Notes under the pieces: model-generated
Databases searched by the model: none
Told to the model about the DNA's origin: nothing
Seen by the model: the letters and a program-made list of their open reading frames with translations, nothing else
Translations under genes and position numbers: made by a program
Shown: piece by piece, positions 1 through 5,293 of the stretch
How the letters are laid out: the number at the start of each line of letters is the position of its first letter
Numbering within the stretch: the first letter of the stretch is position 1
Source: an uncultured Chloroflexota bacterium
GTDB lineage: Bacteria; Chloroflexota; Anaerolineae; Anaerolineales; Anaerolineaceae
Assembly (NCBI GenBank): GCA_902795255.1
Contig: CADBKS010000263.1
Coordinates: 1-6,606 of the forward strand
Length of the DNA stretch: 6,606 nucleotides
Direction: 5' to 3'

Positions 1-48
1 GAACGGGCGGATTTCCTGAAAGAAGTATTCGATAAGTGCGAATTTTAG
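1..48 (+). CDS. 3' end of an unidentified gene (partial)
   Basis: Frame 1 is open from the window edge to a TAG at 46-48 and reads ERADFLKEVFDKCEF. The mix of charged and hydrophobic residues resembles an ordinary amphipathic C-terminal helix, and the intergenic repeat material starts only after the stop. Fifteen residues are too few to assign a family. No poly-T terminator follows directly; the hairpin at 87-111 is the nearest stem-loop. It could be a chance open frame, but its position at the boundary of the non-coding stretch favours a real gene end. Confidence 0.5.
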   Translation, partial: ERADFLKEVFDKCEF

Positions 49-86
49 CCGCGGCTGCTCCGTTGGGTTGGCTGCGCGCGGAAACT

Positions 87-117
87 AAACCACCGACTGA
101 GCCGGTGGTTTGCTCTG
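87..117. repeat. End hairpin 1 plus flank, direct repeat partner of 470-497
   Basis: The arms AAACCACCG (87-95) and CGGTGGTTT (103-111) are perfectly complementary around a 7-nt loop. Bases 97-117 match 477-497 at 18 of 21 positions. The GGTGGTTT arm followed by CTCTG is common to both. The short T-run makes it at best a weak terminator for the gene ending at 48. Confidence 0.7.
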
Positions 118-183
118 CGCCTATAAGACGCTGGCAACAGCGTGCGCTTGCAAATGCATGTCAGTGAATGCTTTGCCGTGTGC

Positions 184-381
184 ATGGCAATCCGAGGGGA
201 GTGCTTCGCAAGGCGCGGCACAGTTGTTCGTGTGTTTGCATAGGCTGCTTGCCGCGCCTGGTTTATTTAGCCGGGGCCGATCGGGCTGGCCCAATACCTG
301 CTCCGTAAGGTTCGGGCTTCGCCCGATTTATGCGGAGCAGGAGCTTCGCCCCGTCGGCCCCGGCACCCCCGTTATTGTGTC
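184..381 (-). repeat. Structured intergenic repeat, copy A (198 bp)
   Basis: This segment is similar, as reverse complement, to 4908-5052. A 22-nt block (200-221) is exactly conserved with 5015-5036, and further matching blocks run to both ends. It folds into a 9-bp stem (212-220 with 250-258) and a large nested hairpin: outer arms 270-280/354-364 (11 bp), middle arms 297-305/333-341 (9 bp), and tip 312-317/321-326 (6 bp) with a TTC loop. The nested hairpin is about 53 bp longer than its counterpart in copy B. It is assigned to the minus strand so that both copies read in the orientation in which copy B follows tnpA. No protein is supported; the open frames across it are not conserved through the palindrome. 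It may be a structured RNA or non-coding element cargo. Confidence 0.8.
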
Positions 382-469
382 AGGGTCGATATACTTGTTT
401 TACAGGCATGATTCTCAGACAATCCAACATGCTGCGATACTGATTTTCAGCTAAAGATCTTCGACAATG

Positions 470-497
470 CCTGCTTCTTAGCAGGTGGTTTTCTCTG
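470..497. repeat. End hairpin 2 plus flank, direct repeat partner of 87-117
   Basis: CCTGCT (470-475) pairs with AGCAGG (480-485) around a TCTT loop, followed by TGGTTTT and CTCTG. Compared with the other end, only three of 21 positions differ. The bases between copy A and this hairpin (382-469) contain nothing that I recognise. Confidence 0.6.
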
Positions 498-507
498 ATA
501 TGAATAG

Positions 508-536
508 AAAACAGCCGTGAAACTCACGGCTGTTTT
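508..536. terminator. Bidirectional intrinsic terminator of the amino acid transport operon
   Basis: Arms 508-520 and 524-536 are perfectly complementary (13 bp, counting the outer A-T pairs) around an AAC loop. The structure has a T-run on both strands (TTTTTGTTTT on plus; TTTTCT on minus). It lies 22 bp beyond the stop codon of the minus-strand binding protein gene, so it most likely ends that operon. Confidence 0.85.
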
Positions 537-557
537 TGTTTTCAAATTACCGGGCGG

Positions 558-1295
558 TTAGTTTTCGCTGTATTTCGCGGCGATTTCGGAGATGGTGCCG
601 TCTTCGAGCATGGTTTCGATGGCTTTGTTGAGCATGTCGAGCAGTTCCGGATTGCCCTTCTTCACGGCGATGGCGTATTCTTCAGCTTCGAAAGCTTCTG
701 CATCTTCGACGATGGTCAGCTGTTCATTGTCGGCAACATACTTCGCGGCGGTGGCGGAGTCGATCACGACGACGTCGCATTTCCCGTTCAGCAGCTCAAG
801 GATGGCTTCGGAACCCTTCTTGAAGGCTTCGTACGGATAGCCGAGGTCCTGGACGCAGGTCTCACCGGTGTAGCCCTGGATGACGACGATCTTTTTGTCA
901 GCCATATCGGCAGCGGTTTTGATCTCGGAGCCGTTGGGGACGATCATGACCTGGGTGGCGGTGTAGTACGGCGTGGTGAAGTCAACGGCTTCCTTGCGCT
1001 CTTCGGTGACGGTCATGCCGGCGATCACGGCATCGATCATGCCGTTCTGCAGGGCGATGAGCAGGGAGTCGAACTCCATGTTTTCGATCACGGCGGTCAT
1101 GCCGTTGGCTTCGGCGATGTTCTTGGCGATGACCATGTCGATACCGTCGAATTCGTTGATCACGCCTTCAGCGGAGATGAATTCAAACGGCGGGAATTCG
1201 GCATTGGTACCGAATTTCAGGACATCTTCGGCGGAAACTGCGCCGGCGAAAACGATAGCCAGGATCAGCATGGACACAACAATAAGCTTTTTCAT
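558..1295 (-). CDS. Polar amino acid ABC transporter substrate-binding protein
   Basis: Exported solute receptor of a polar amino acid ABC importer (SBP_bac_3, HisJ/GlnH type; 245 aa, normal family length). It delivers the ligand to the permease encoded upstream in the same operon. The signal peptide is about residues 1-22 (KK, hydrophobic core, A-V-S-A). The mature N-terminus has the family hallmark FGTNAEFPPFEF (28-39). GMTVTEERKEAVDFTTPYY (93-111) contains Arg100, which in this family binds the ligand alpha-carboxylate. DSATAAKYV has Asp179, at the position that usually binds the alpha-amino group. No lipobox cysteine follows the signal peptide, so it would be soluble rather than lipid-anchored. 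The start is supported by GAAAGG seven bases upstream. The gene lies 141 bp after the ATPase gene, with its own leader. The exact amino acid cannot be read from sequence. Confidence 0.93.
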   Translation of the reverse strand: MKKLIVVSMLILAIVFAGAVSAEDVLKFGTNAEFPPFEFISAEGVINEFDGIDMVIAKNIAEANGMTAVIENMEFDSLLIALQNGMIDAVIAGMTVTEERKEAVDFTTPYYTATQVMIVPNGSEIKTAADMADKKIVVIQGYTGETCVQDLGYPYEAFKKGSEAILELLNGKCDVVVIDSATAAKYVADNEQLTIVEDAEAFEAEEYAIAVKKGNPELLDMLNKAIETMLEDGTISEIAAKYSEN

Positions 1296-1318
1296 GATAA
1301 TGCCTTTCTTTGTTTTTT

Positions 1319-1336
1319 CTGTTGTTTATACAACAG
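1319..1336 (-). promoter_or_regulatory. Perfect 7-bp inverted repeat in the binding-protein leader
   Basis: CTGTTGT (1319-1325) and ACAACAG (1330-1336) flank a 4-base loop, 23 bp before the ATG of the minus-strand binding protein gene. In the mRNA it is a stem-loop followed by an A-rich stretch and the ribosome binding site. It is not a terminator in the gene direction because the tail is poly-A. It may stabilise the distal mRNA for high binding-protein output, or be an operator. Confidence 0.5.
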
Positions 1337-1381
1337 GTTTATATGAACAACTAAAGTTTACACCCGCTGACAAAAATCACT

Positions 1382-1420
1382 GCAAAAATGTGACATTTAT
1401 TCAGCATTTCGTGCCGGTCC
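1382..1420 (-). promoter_or_regulatory. Leader motif copy 1 (upstream of binding protein) with 13-bp palindrome
   Basis: On the minus strand this reads GGACCGGCA, a 13-nt spacer, AAATGTCAC, two bases, TTTTGC. The same ordered blocks occur at 2986-3016 ahead of the permease gene. Bases 1386-1398 form a perfect palindrome, AAATGT-G-ACATTT. It lies about 87 bp before the binding-protein start, a plausible operator or upstream promoter position. I see no convincing -35/-10 pair. The regulator is unknown. Confidence 0.5.
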
Positions 1421-1436
1421 CGCAGAGGCTCCGCAC

Positions 1437-2159
1437 TCAGAGGACTTTGCTCAGGAAGGAGCGGGTCCTTTCATTTTGCGGGTTGGCGAAAAAGTCGGCC
1501 GGTTTCCCCTGTTCCATCACGACGCCTTCGTCGATGAAAAGGATGCGGTCCCCGACTTCGCGGGCGAAACCCATCTCATGGGTGACGACGACCATGGTCA
1601 TGCCGGTCTGCGCCAGGCGTTTCATGACGTCCAGCACTTCGCCGACCATTTCCGGGTCAAGCGCGGAGGTCGGTTCGTCGAAGAGCATATATTTCGGCTC
1701 CATGGCCAGGGCGCGGGCGATCGCCACACGCTGTTTCTGTCCCCCGGAGATCTGGGCCGGATAAACATCCGCCTTGTCTGCCAGTCCGACTTTTTTAAGC
1801 AGCTCCATGGCTTTGGCATCCGCCTGTTCCTGCGTCATTTTCTTCAGCTTGACCGGGGCCAGCGTGATGTTTTTGCGGACGGTCAGGTGCGGGAAGAGGT
1901 TGAAATGCTGGAAGACCATGCCGATGTTCTGGCGGACCTTGTTGATGTCCACGCCGGGCGCGTTGATCTGCTGCCCGTCGATGATCACCTGACCGCCGGT
2001 TGGCTGTTCCAGCAGGGTCAGACAGCGGAGAAAGGTGCTTTTCCCGCTGCCGGACGGGCCGATCACGACCACGACTTCCCCGTCACGGATCTGTTCGTCG
2101 ATCCCGTTGAGAACGTGCAGATCCCCGAAGTGTTTTTGCAATCCCTTGACTTCGATCAT
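1437..2159 (-). CDS. Polar amino acid ABC transporter ATP-binding protein (GlnQ/HisP type)
   Basis: Cytoplasmic ATPase that powers the importer; 240 aa, the usual length. All ABC motifs are intact: Walker [10 protein letters not shown] (34-42), Q-loop Gln84 in [10 protein letters not shown], signature [14 protein letters not shown] (138-151), Walker B YMLFDE (157-162) followed by PTSALDPE, and switch His194 in [10 protein letters not shown]. The [26 protein letters not shown] segment is characteristic of the amino acid (PAAT) subgroup. The ATG is preceded by AGGAGGGG at a spacing of four to six bases, and that site begins on the stop codon of the permease gene (11-bp gap), so the two are translationally close. 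The gene is followed by a 141-bp gap before the binding protein. Family assignment is secure; the transported amino acid is not. Confidence 0.96.
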   Translation of the reverse strand: MIEVKGLQKHFGDLHVLNGIDEQIRDGEVVVVIGPSGSGKSTFLRCLTLLEQPTGGQVIIDGQQINAPGVDINKVRQNIGMVFQHFNLFPHLTVRKNITLAPVKLKKMTQEQADAKAMELLKKVGLADKADVYPAQISGGQKQRVAIARALAMEPKYMLFDEPTSALDPEMVGEVLDVMKRLAQTGMTMVVVTHEMGFAREVGDRILFIDEGVVMEQGKPADFFANPQNERTRSFLSKVL

Positions 2160-2170
2160 GCTTCCCCTCC

Positions 2171-2869
2171 TCAGCGAATATCCGATTTGCGCAGGCTGCC
2201 TTCCGCTTTGTTGAGCCCGAAGGTCAGCAGCTTGATGAGCGCGAAGTAAATGATGGCTGTGCCGATGAGCGGCATGAAGGCTTCATAGGTCGCGCTTTTG
2301 ATGAAATCGCCGGCTTTCTGGATGTCGACGAGCCCGATATAACCGACGATGGCGGTTTCCTTGATCAGGGTGATGAATTCGTTCCCCAGGGACGGGAAGA
2401 TGTTCTTCAGGGCCTGCGGTACAACGATCTCGAACATGGTCTGCCGGGCATTCAGCCCGAGGGACCGGCCGGCTTCCGTCTGTCCGACGTCCACGGAGAG
2501 GATCCCGCCGCGGACGATCTCGGAGACGTACGCACCGGAGTTGATCCCGAAGGCGATCGATGCGATCAGCCATTTCGGCCAGTTGACGGTCGCGAACACA
2601 ACGAAGTAGATGATCATCAGCTGCGTGACGGAAGGTGTCCCGCGGATGATGTCGGTATAGACGCGGTGGATCCCGTTGAGAAGCTTATTCTTCGAGAGAC
2701 TGCATACCGCGAGCAGAAAGCCGATAATGATCCCGATGGCGGCAGCGACCAGTGAAATGCGGATCGTATTCTGGATCCCGTTCACCAGCAGCATGTAGCG
2801 GCTTTCCTTGATAAAGCATTTGTAGAATGTGCGGGAGATCCCTTCCCACCACTCAGCAAGACCGGTCAT
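2171..2869 (-). CDS. Polar amino acid ABC transporter permease (HisM/GlnP type)
   Basis: Membrane subunit of the importer, first gene of the minus-strand operon; 232 aa. A short N-terminal stretch is followed by about five hydrophobic segments (roughly 36-57, 80-95, 100-118, 167-183, 199-218). Family signatures are RGTPSVTQL (76-84) and the cytoplasmic EAA loop, [24 protein letters not shown] (131-154), where the ATPase docks; here EAG stands for EAA, as is common. Only one permease gene is present, so the transporter probably forms a homodimer. The start is chosen because of GGGGGAAAGG seven bases upstream and because the 16 bases around the ATG match those of the binding-protein gene except at one position. 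Upstream lies a 210-bp divergent region shared with the amylase gene. Confidence 0.94.
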   Translation of the reverse strand: MTGLAEWWEGISRTFYKCFIKESRYMLLVNGIQNTIRISLVAAAIGIIIGFLLAVCSLSKNKLLNGIHRVYTDIIRGTPSVTQLMIIYFVVFATVNWPKWLIASIAFGINSGAYVSEIVRGGILSVDVGQTEAGRSLGLNARQTMFEIVVPQALKNIFPSLGNEFITLIKETAIVGYIGLVDIQKAGDFIKSATYEAFMPLIGTAIIYFALIKLLTFGLNKAEGSLRKSDIR

Positions 2870-2910
2870 GATAATACCTTTCCCCCTGATATAAAAATGA
2901 ATGATTTTTG

Positions 2911-2927
2911 ATCCGTTTGTTGCGGAT
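2911..2927. promoter_or_regulatory. Small inverted repeat in the divergent region
   Basis: ATCCG (2911-2915) and CGGAT (2923-2927) flank a 7-base loop, in the 5' leader of the permease gene. It is followed by TTTT on the plus strand and preceded by a T-run on that strand as well. It might be an operator or a short mRNA hairpin; five base pairs make it weak. Confidence 0.25.
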
Positions 2928-2985
2928 TTTCAGTAATAAACCAAGATAATCATAAAGTCTTTGCACCGAAAACTGATTTTTTGCC

Positions 2986-3016
2986 GCAAAAGAGGTGACA
3001 TTTGTAATGCCGGTCC
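2986..3016 (-). promoter_or_regulatory. Leader motif copy 2 (upstream of permease)
   Basis: Same block order as 1382-1420 on the minus strand: GGACCGGCA, a 4-nt spacer, AAATGTCAC, three bases, TTTTGC. The palindrome seen in copy 1 is only half preserved here. Further toward the gene the two leaders also share TCAG, then GGTG[C/T]AAA, then CTTTA, and finally GAAAGG[C/T]ATTATCATG over the start codon. It lies about 117 bp before the permease ATG. It may also affect the divergent amylase gene. Confidence 0.5.
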
Positions 3017-3041
3017 GGAAGCACGCCGGATTTAGTATTAT
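3014..3041 (+). promoter_or_regulatory. Possible amylase promoter with inverted repeat in the -35 region
   Basis: TATTAT (3036-3041) is a fair -10 box 38 bp before the amylase ATG. No TTGACA-like box lies 16-18 bp upstream. Instead that place holds an inverted repeat, TCCGG-N7-CCGGA (3014-3030), as might be expected of an activator-dependent or repressed promoter. The ribosome binding site AAAGGCGG precedes the ATG by about five bases. Confidence 0.3.
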
Positions 3042-3079
3042 CTTGAGAAGACTGATAAATCACAGGAAAGGCGGTAAAT

Positions 3080-4572
3080 ATGGATCGGAAACGGATCATT
3101 TTGCTTTTGTTCGCTTTGTTTGTCTGCCTGACAGTTCCCGCGCGGGCCCTGGATGACAGCGCGGTTCATACCGGCAACTGGTACGAGATATTTGTACGCT
3201 CTTTTCAGGACAGCAATGGTGACGGGATCGGCGACCTGCAGGGCGTCATCGACCGGCTGGATTATATTGAGGATATGGGCTACAACGGGATCTGGCTGAT
3301 GCCGGTCATGCCGAGCCCTTCCTATCATAAGTACGACATCACGGATTATCTGAACATCGATCCAGAATACGGTTCGCTTGCGGATATGAAGCGTCTGGTC
3401 ACGGAAGCTCACAGCCGGGGGATCCGGATCATTATCGATCTGGTGCTGAACCATTCCTCGCTTTATCACCCGTGGTTCACCGCCGCGGCAGCAGCCCTGG
3501 AACAGGGGCGGGACAGTTCCTTTATTGATTACACCCCGGGACGAACCGGGTGCAGCTTGGGGAGACCGGCTGGTATTATGAAGAACAGTTCTCCGGCGGC
3601 GGAATGCCGGACCTGAACCTGGATGAACCCGATGTGCGGACACAGATCAGCCTCATCATGGCGTTCTGGCTGTACACGATGGATGTGGACGGCTTCCGGC
3701 TGGATGCGGTCACGAGCTACTACTCCGGGAAGGCTGAACAAAATATCGAATTCCTGAACTGGCTGAAGGCTGAAGCCGAACGGCTGAAGCCCGGATCCTA
3801 CCTGGTCGGTGAATGCTGGGAAGGGCTGACGACGATCGCGCGCTATTATGAAAGTGACGTGGACAGCTTTTTCCTCTTCCCGGGCTCTCAGGCGGAAGGT
3901 TTCATCGCGCAATCGCTGCGCGGGCGCTCCAAACGTGCCGAAAAATTCGCAGACCGCTATCAGGCAGTCCTGGACGCAATTCCGGGCGGGCTGCTGGCAC
4001 CGTTCCTCAGCAACCATGATACAGGCCGGACGATCGGCAGCATTCAGGGGCGCCAGAACCTCCCGATCGCCAAATTCGCGGAAGGGGTGCTGAACATGAT
4101 GACGGGCAATGTTTTCACCTATTACGGAGAAGAAGCCGGGATGGTGGGCAGCGGGGCGGACCCGAACAAACGGCTCGCGATGTACTGGAACGACGGCGAC
4201 ATGACGGAACAGCCGCCGGGGACCACCGCCATCGAATATGCATATCCCTCTGTGGATGAGCAGCTCGCGGATCCGGATTCACTGCTGAATTACTGCAGAA
4301 AGCTCAATCACGCGAGACTTGTCTATACAATGATCCCGTACGGAGAGAATGAATTTGTCTATACAAATGATGATATTTTGCTGATGCGGCGCACGCTGGA
4401 CGGCGAAAGCTGCCTGATCGCCATGAACTTTTCCCCGAAGGAAGCCGGTGAATGCCCGGTGCCGGAAGGAGCTGCGATCGGTACGGATATCGAGACCGGA
4501 GCGGAGACGGCCGTGCTTTCCGCCGGGACGCTCACCCTCCCTCCCTACGCCATCGTGATCCTGACGGAGTAG
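3080..4572 (+). pseudogene. Secreted GH13 alpha-amylase-type glycosidase (GH13_36-like), frameshifted
   Basis: Retaining alpha-glucan hydrolase of family GH13, read as two frames, 3080-3541 and 3541-4572, joined by a -1 shift at CCCGGGA (3535-3541). The joined product is about 497 aa, close to the family norm. A signal peptide (1-23, ending A-R-A, no lipobox) is followed by a Ca-site-like DSNGDGIGDL (44-53). Conserved regions are DLVLNHSS (Asp120, Asn124, His125), MPDLN (176-180), GFRLDA with nucleophile Asp209, GECW with acid Glu245, and NHDTG with Asp314. MPDLN is the hallmark of subfamily 36, between oligo-1,6-glucosidases and neopullulanases. Without the shift, translation ends at 3616 before most of the active site. 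All downstream catalytic residues are intact, so the break is recent, a sequencing error in a C/G run, or programmed. The C-terminus has a short beta domain. A MalE-like gene downstream fits maltodextrin use. Confidence 0.88.
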
Positions 4573-4605
4573 GGGGATAGGCCAACCGCTGTACCGGTAT
4601 GATCA

Positions 4606-4633
4606 GGGAAGCTGAAATGAAGCTTCCCTTTTT
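4606..4633 (+). terminator. Intrinsic terminator of the amylase gene
   Basis: GGGAAGCT (4606-4613) pairs with AGCTTCCC (4621-4628) around a 7-base loop and is followed by TTTTTG. It begins 34 bp after the amylase stop codon and separates the amylase from the downstream binding-protein gene. Confidence 0.9.
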
Positions 4634-4697
4634 GTATTAAAAAGCCTGCCCCGGTGGTGTGACGCAGCAGCGCTTACGCGGCGGATCTGTAAAAAAA

Positions 4698-4754
4698 CTC
4701 CTTGTGCTGCAGTGTAAAACACGACCTGCCAGTCATGCGAGCAACACAAGGAGG
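4698..4754 (+). promoter_or_regulatory. tnpA: Stem sequestering the tnpA ribosome binding site
   Basis: CTCCTTGTG (4698-4706) is perfectly complementary to CACAAGGAG (4745-4753), which contains most of the AAGGAGG ribosome binding site (4748-4754) lying seven bases before an ATG at 4762. A smaller GTGT-AAA-ACAC hairpin (4712-4722) sits inside the loop. Folding would hide the site from ribosomes. Translation repression of tnpA by a 5'UTR structure is known for IS200. The feature persists although the gene behind it is broken. Confidence 0.6.
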
Positions 4755-4761
4755 ACATTAA

Positions 4762-4868
4762 ATGACAATAATACGCTAACACATACACCTCGGAATTGCA
4801 AGCGTCGAATTGTGTTTGCGCCGGGCACGGGAGAAAATATGATCTCCGCTAATAACGGAAGAGTCTGA
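4762..4868 (+). pseudogene. tnpA: IS200/IS605-type transposase tnpA, N-terminal remnant with frameshifts
   Basis: The ATG after the ribosome binding site gives only MTIIR before a stop. One frame over, from the G of that ATG, the sequence reads DNNTLTHTPRNCKRRIVFAP (4764-4823), closely resembling the start of IS200-type TnpA proteins (typically a short polar start, then CKYHIVF-P-KYRRK). Restoring one lost base after ATG would give MDNNTLTHT. After VFAP a second frame change is needed to reach HGRKYDLR (4826-4849), which fits the next family segment. Nothing recognisable follows: the HUH motif and the catalytic tyrosine are absent. TnpA is the single-strand DNA transposase of these elements; this copy is dead. 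A degraded left end may lie at 4640-4690 (CCGGTGGT resembles the hairpin arm at 103-110). The family call is from recalled consensus, not a search. Confidence 0.65.
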
Positions 4869-4907
4869 AAATAAAGCCGGGGATACACAACGAAAAATGT
4901 TGTTTGC

Positions 4908-5052
4908 GACATAATAACCGGGGTGCCGGGGGCAACGGGCGGCTTTAGCCGGCCCGTGCCCCCGGCTAATAAATCCTGGCGCGGCCAGCGGCTTATGCAA
5001 ACAAACGAGTGATCGTGCCGCGCCTTGCGAAGCACTCACTTTCGCTTGCCAT
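4908..5052 (+). repeat. Structured intergenic repeat, copy B (145 bp)
   Basis: Inverted relative to copy A (184-381), with a 22-nt identical block (5015-5036) and clear similarity up to both ends. The central hairpin has arms 4925-4943 and 4948-4966 around a TTTA loop: about 18 base pairs with one bulged base on each side (A4935, G4951). A second stem pairs 4978-4985 with 5017-5024. It follows the tnpA remnant by 39 bp in the same orientation, which suggests that the core belongs to the 3' part of an IS200/IS605-like element. No gene is supported in it. Confidence 0.8.
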
Positions 5053-5073
5053 GAAAACAACAAAGAGAACTCT

Positions 5074-5091
5074 ATAGCAGAGATCTGTTAT
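5074..5091. repeat. Inverted repeat between copy B and the sugar-binding protein gene
   Basis: ATAGCAGA (5074-5081) and TCTGTTAT (5084-5091) are complementary apart from one G-T pair. A second small stem, GGGAA-AAA-TTCCC, lies at 5103-5115 without a poly-T tail. Either could be a protein-binding site or a remnant of the element's right end; I see no gene in 5053-5293. Confidence 0.3.
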
Positions 5092-5159
5092 CACAGTATT
5101 CCGGGAAAAATTCCCTCCGGCTTCACTTATTCTTTATTGATGCACGTAAGAAACATAAA

Positions 5160-5190
5160 TTGTGATTAATATCCATGATATTTGTGACAA
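5160..5190. promoter_or_regulatory. Operator-like 31-bp imperfect palindrome
   Basis: The site is symmetric about 5175: inner AATATC-CAT-GATATT (5168-5182) is perfect, and outer TTGT (5160-5163) matches ACAA (5187-5190). It also contains two direct TTGTGA copies (5160 and 5182) 22 bp apart, about two helical turns. Its centre lies about 41 bp before the -35 box, a place typical of activator binding. The regulator is unknown. Confidence 0.5.
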
Positions 5191-5215
5191 TGCTCCATAC
5201 TTGATCCGAATTTTT

Positions 5216-5244
5216 TTGACAAATAAAAACAAGGGTGCTATATT
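5216..5244 (+). promoter_or_regulatory. Sigma-A promoter of the sugar-binding protein gene
   Basis: TTGACA (5216-5221, consensus), a 17-bp spacer, then TATATT (5239-5244, five of six) with a TG one base upstream (extended -10). The expected start near 5251 leaves a leader of about 43 nt containing AAAAGGAGG. Confidence 0.88.
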
Positions 5245-5293
5245 TCTCATCAGACTTTTCCTGCATTTTGAAAAGGAGGAATAAATAATAAAT

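Larger units (their letters stand above)
87..497 (-). mobile_element. Non-autonomous IS200/IS605-like element (PATE/MITE type), putative
   Basis: This stretch has no credible gene. Both edges carry a hairpin (87-111 and 470-485), and each hairpin overlaps one copy of a 21-nt direct repeat (97-117 and 477-497; 18 of 21 positions identical by my count). On the minus strand both repeats read CAGAG, one variable base, AAACCACC, then a hairpin. Similar subterminal hairpins at both ends, no long terminal inverted repeats and no transposase is what is known of IS200/IS605 derivatives moved in trans by TnpA. The interior holds the structured core at 184-381. The orientation is inferred from the second core copy, which lies downstream of a tnpA remnant. 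The exact ends, and mobility itself, are not proven; the hairpins could also be weak terminators. Confidence 0.5.

Noticed and set aside
110..454. Open frame of 114 codons across the left non-coding element (and similar frames on the minus strand at 4733-5063) with resembling peptide stretches such as SASQGAA and LAAPG
   Set aside because: The peptide likeness comes from the shared repeat DNA. The matching frame changes across the central palindrome, no ribosome binding site precedes them, and the sequence is dominated by stems. Similar predicted proteins elsewhere would be annotation artefacts of this repeat.
973..1764. Long plus-strand open frames opposite the binding protein, ATPase and permease genes
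   Set aside because: They are antisense shadows of genes with full family motifs; their products show no domain and lack start signals.
1296..3016. T-box or a known amino acid riboswitch in the importer leaders
   Set aside because: I find no T-box core (AGGGTGG...ACCGCG) and no terminator/antiterminator pair; the shared blocks do not match a riboswitch class I recognise.
3038..4017. Minus-strand open frames opposite the amylase
   Set aside because: Antisense to a clear GH13 reading frame, with no ribosome binding site or recognisable domain.
3550..4572. A separate amylase gene starting at GTG 3550
   Set aside because: No ribosome binding site lies before that GTG, and the product would lack the signal peptide and the first third of the catalytic barrel. 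The preceding frame supplies exactly these parts.
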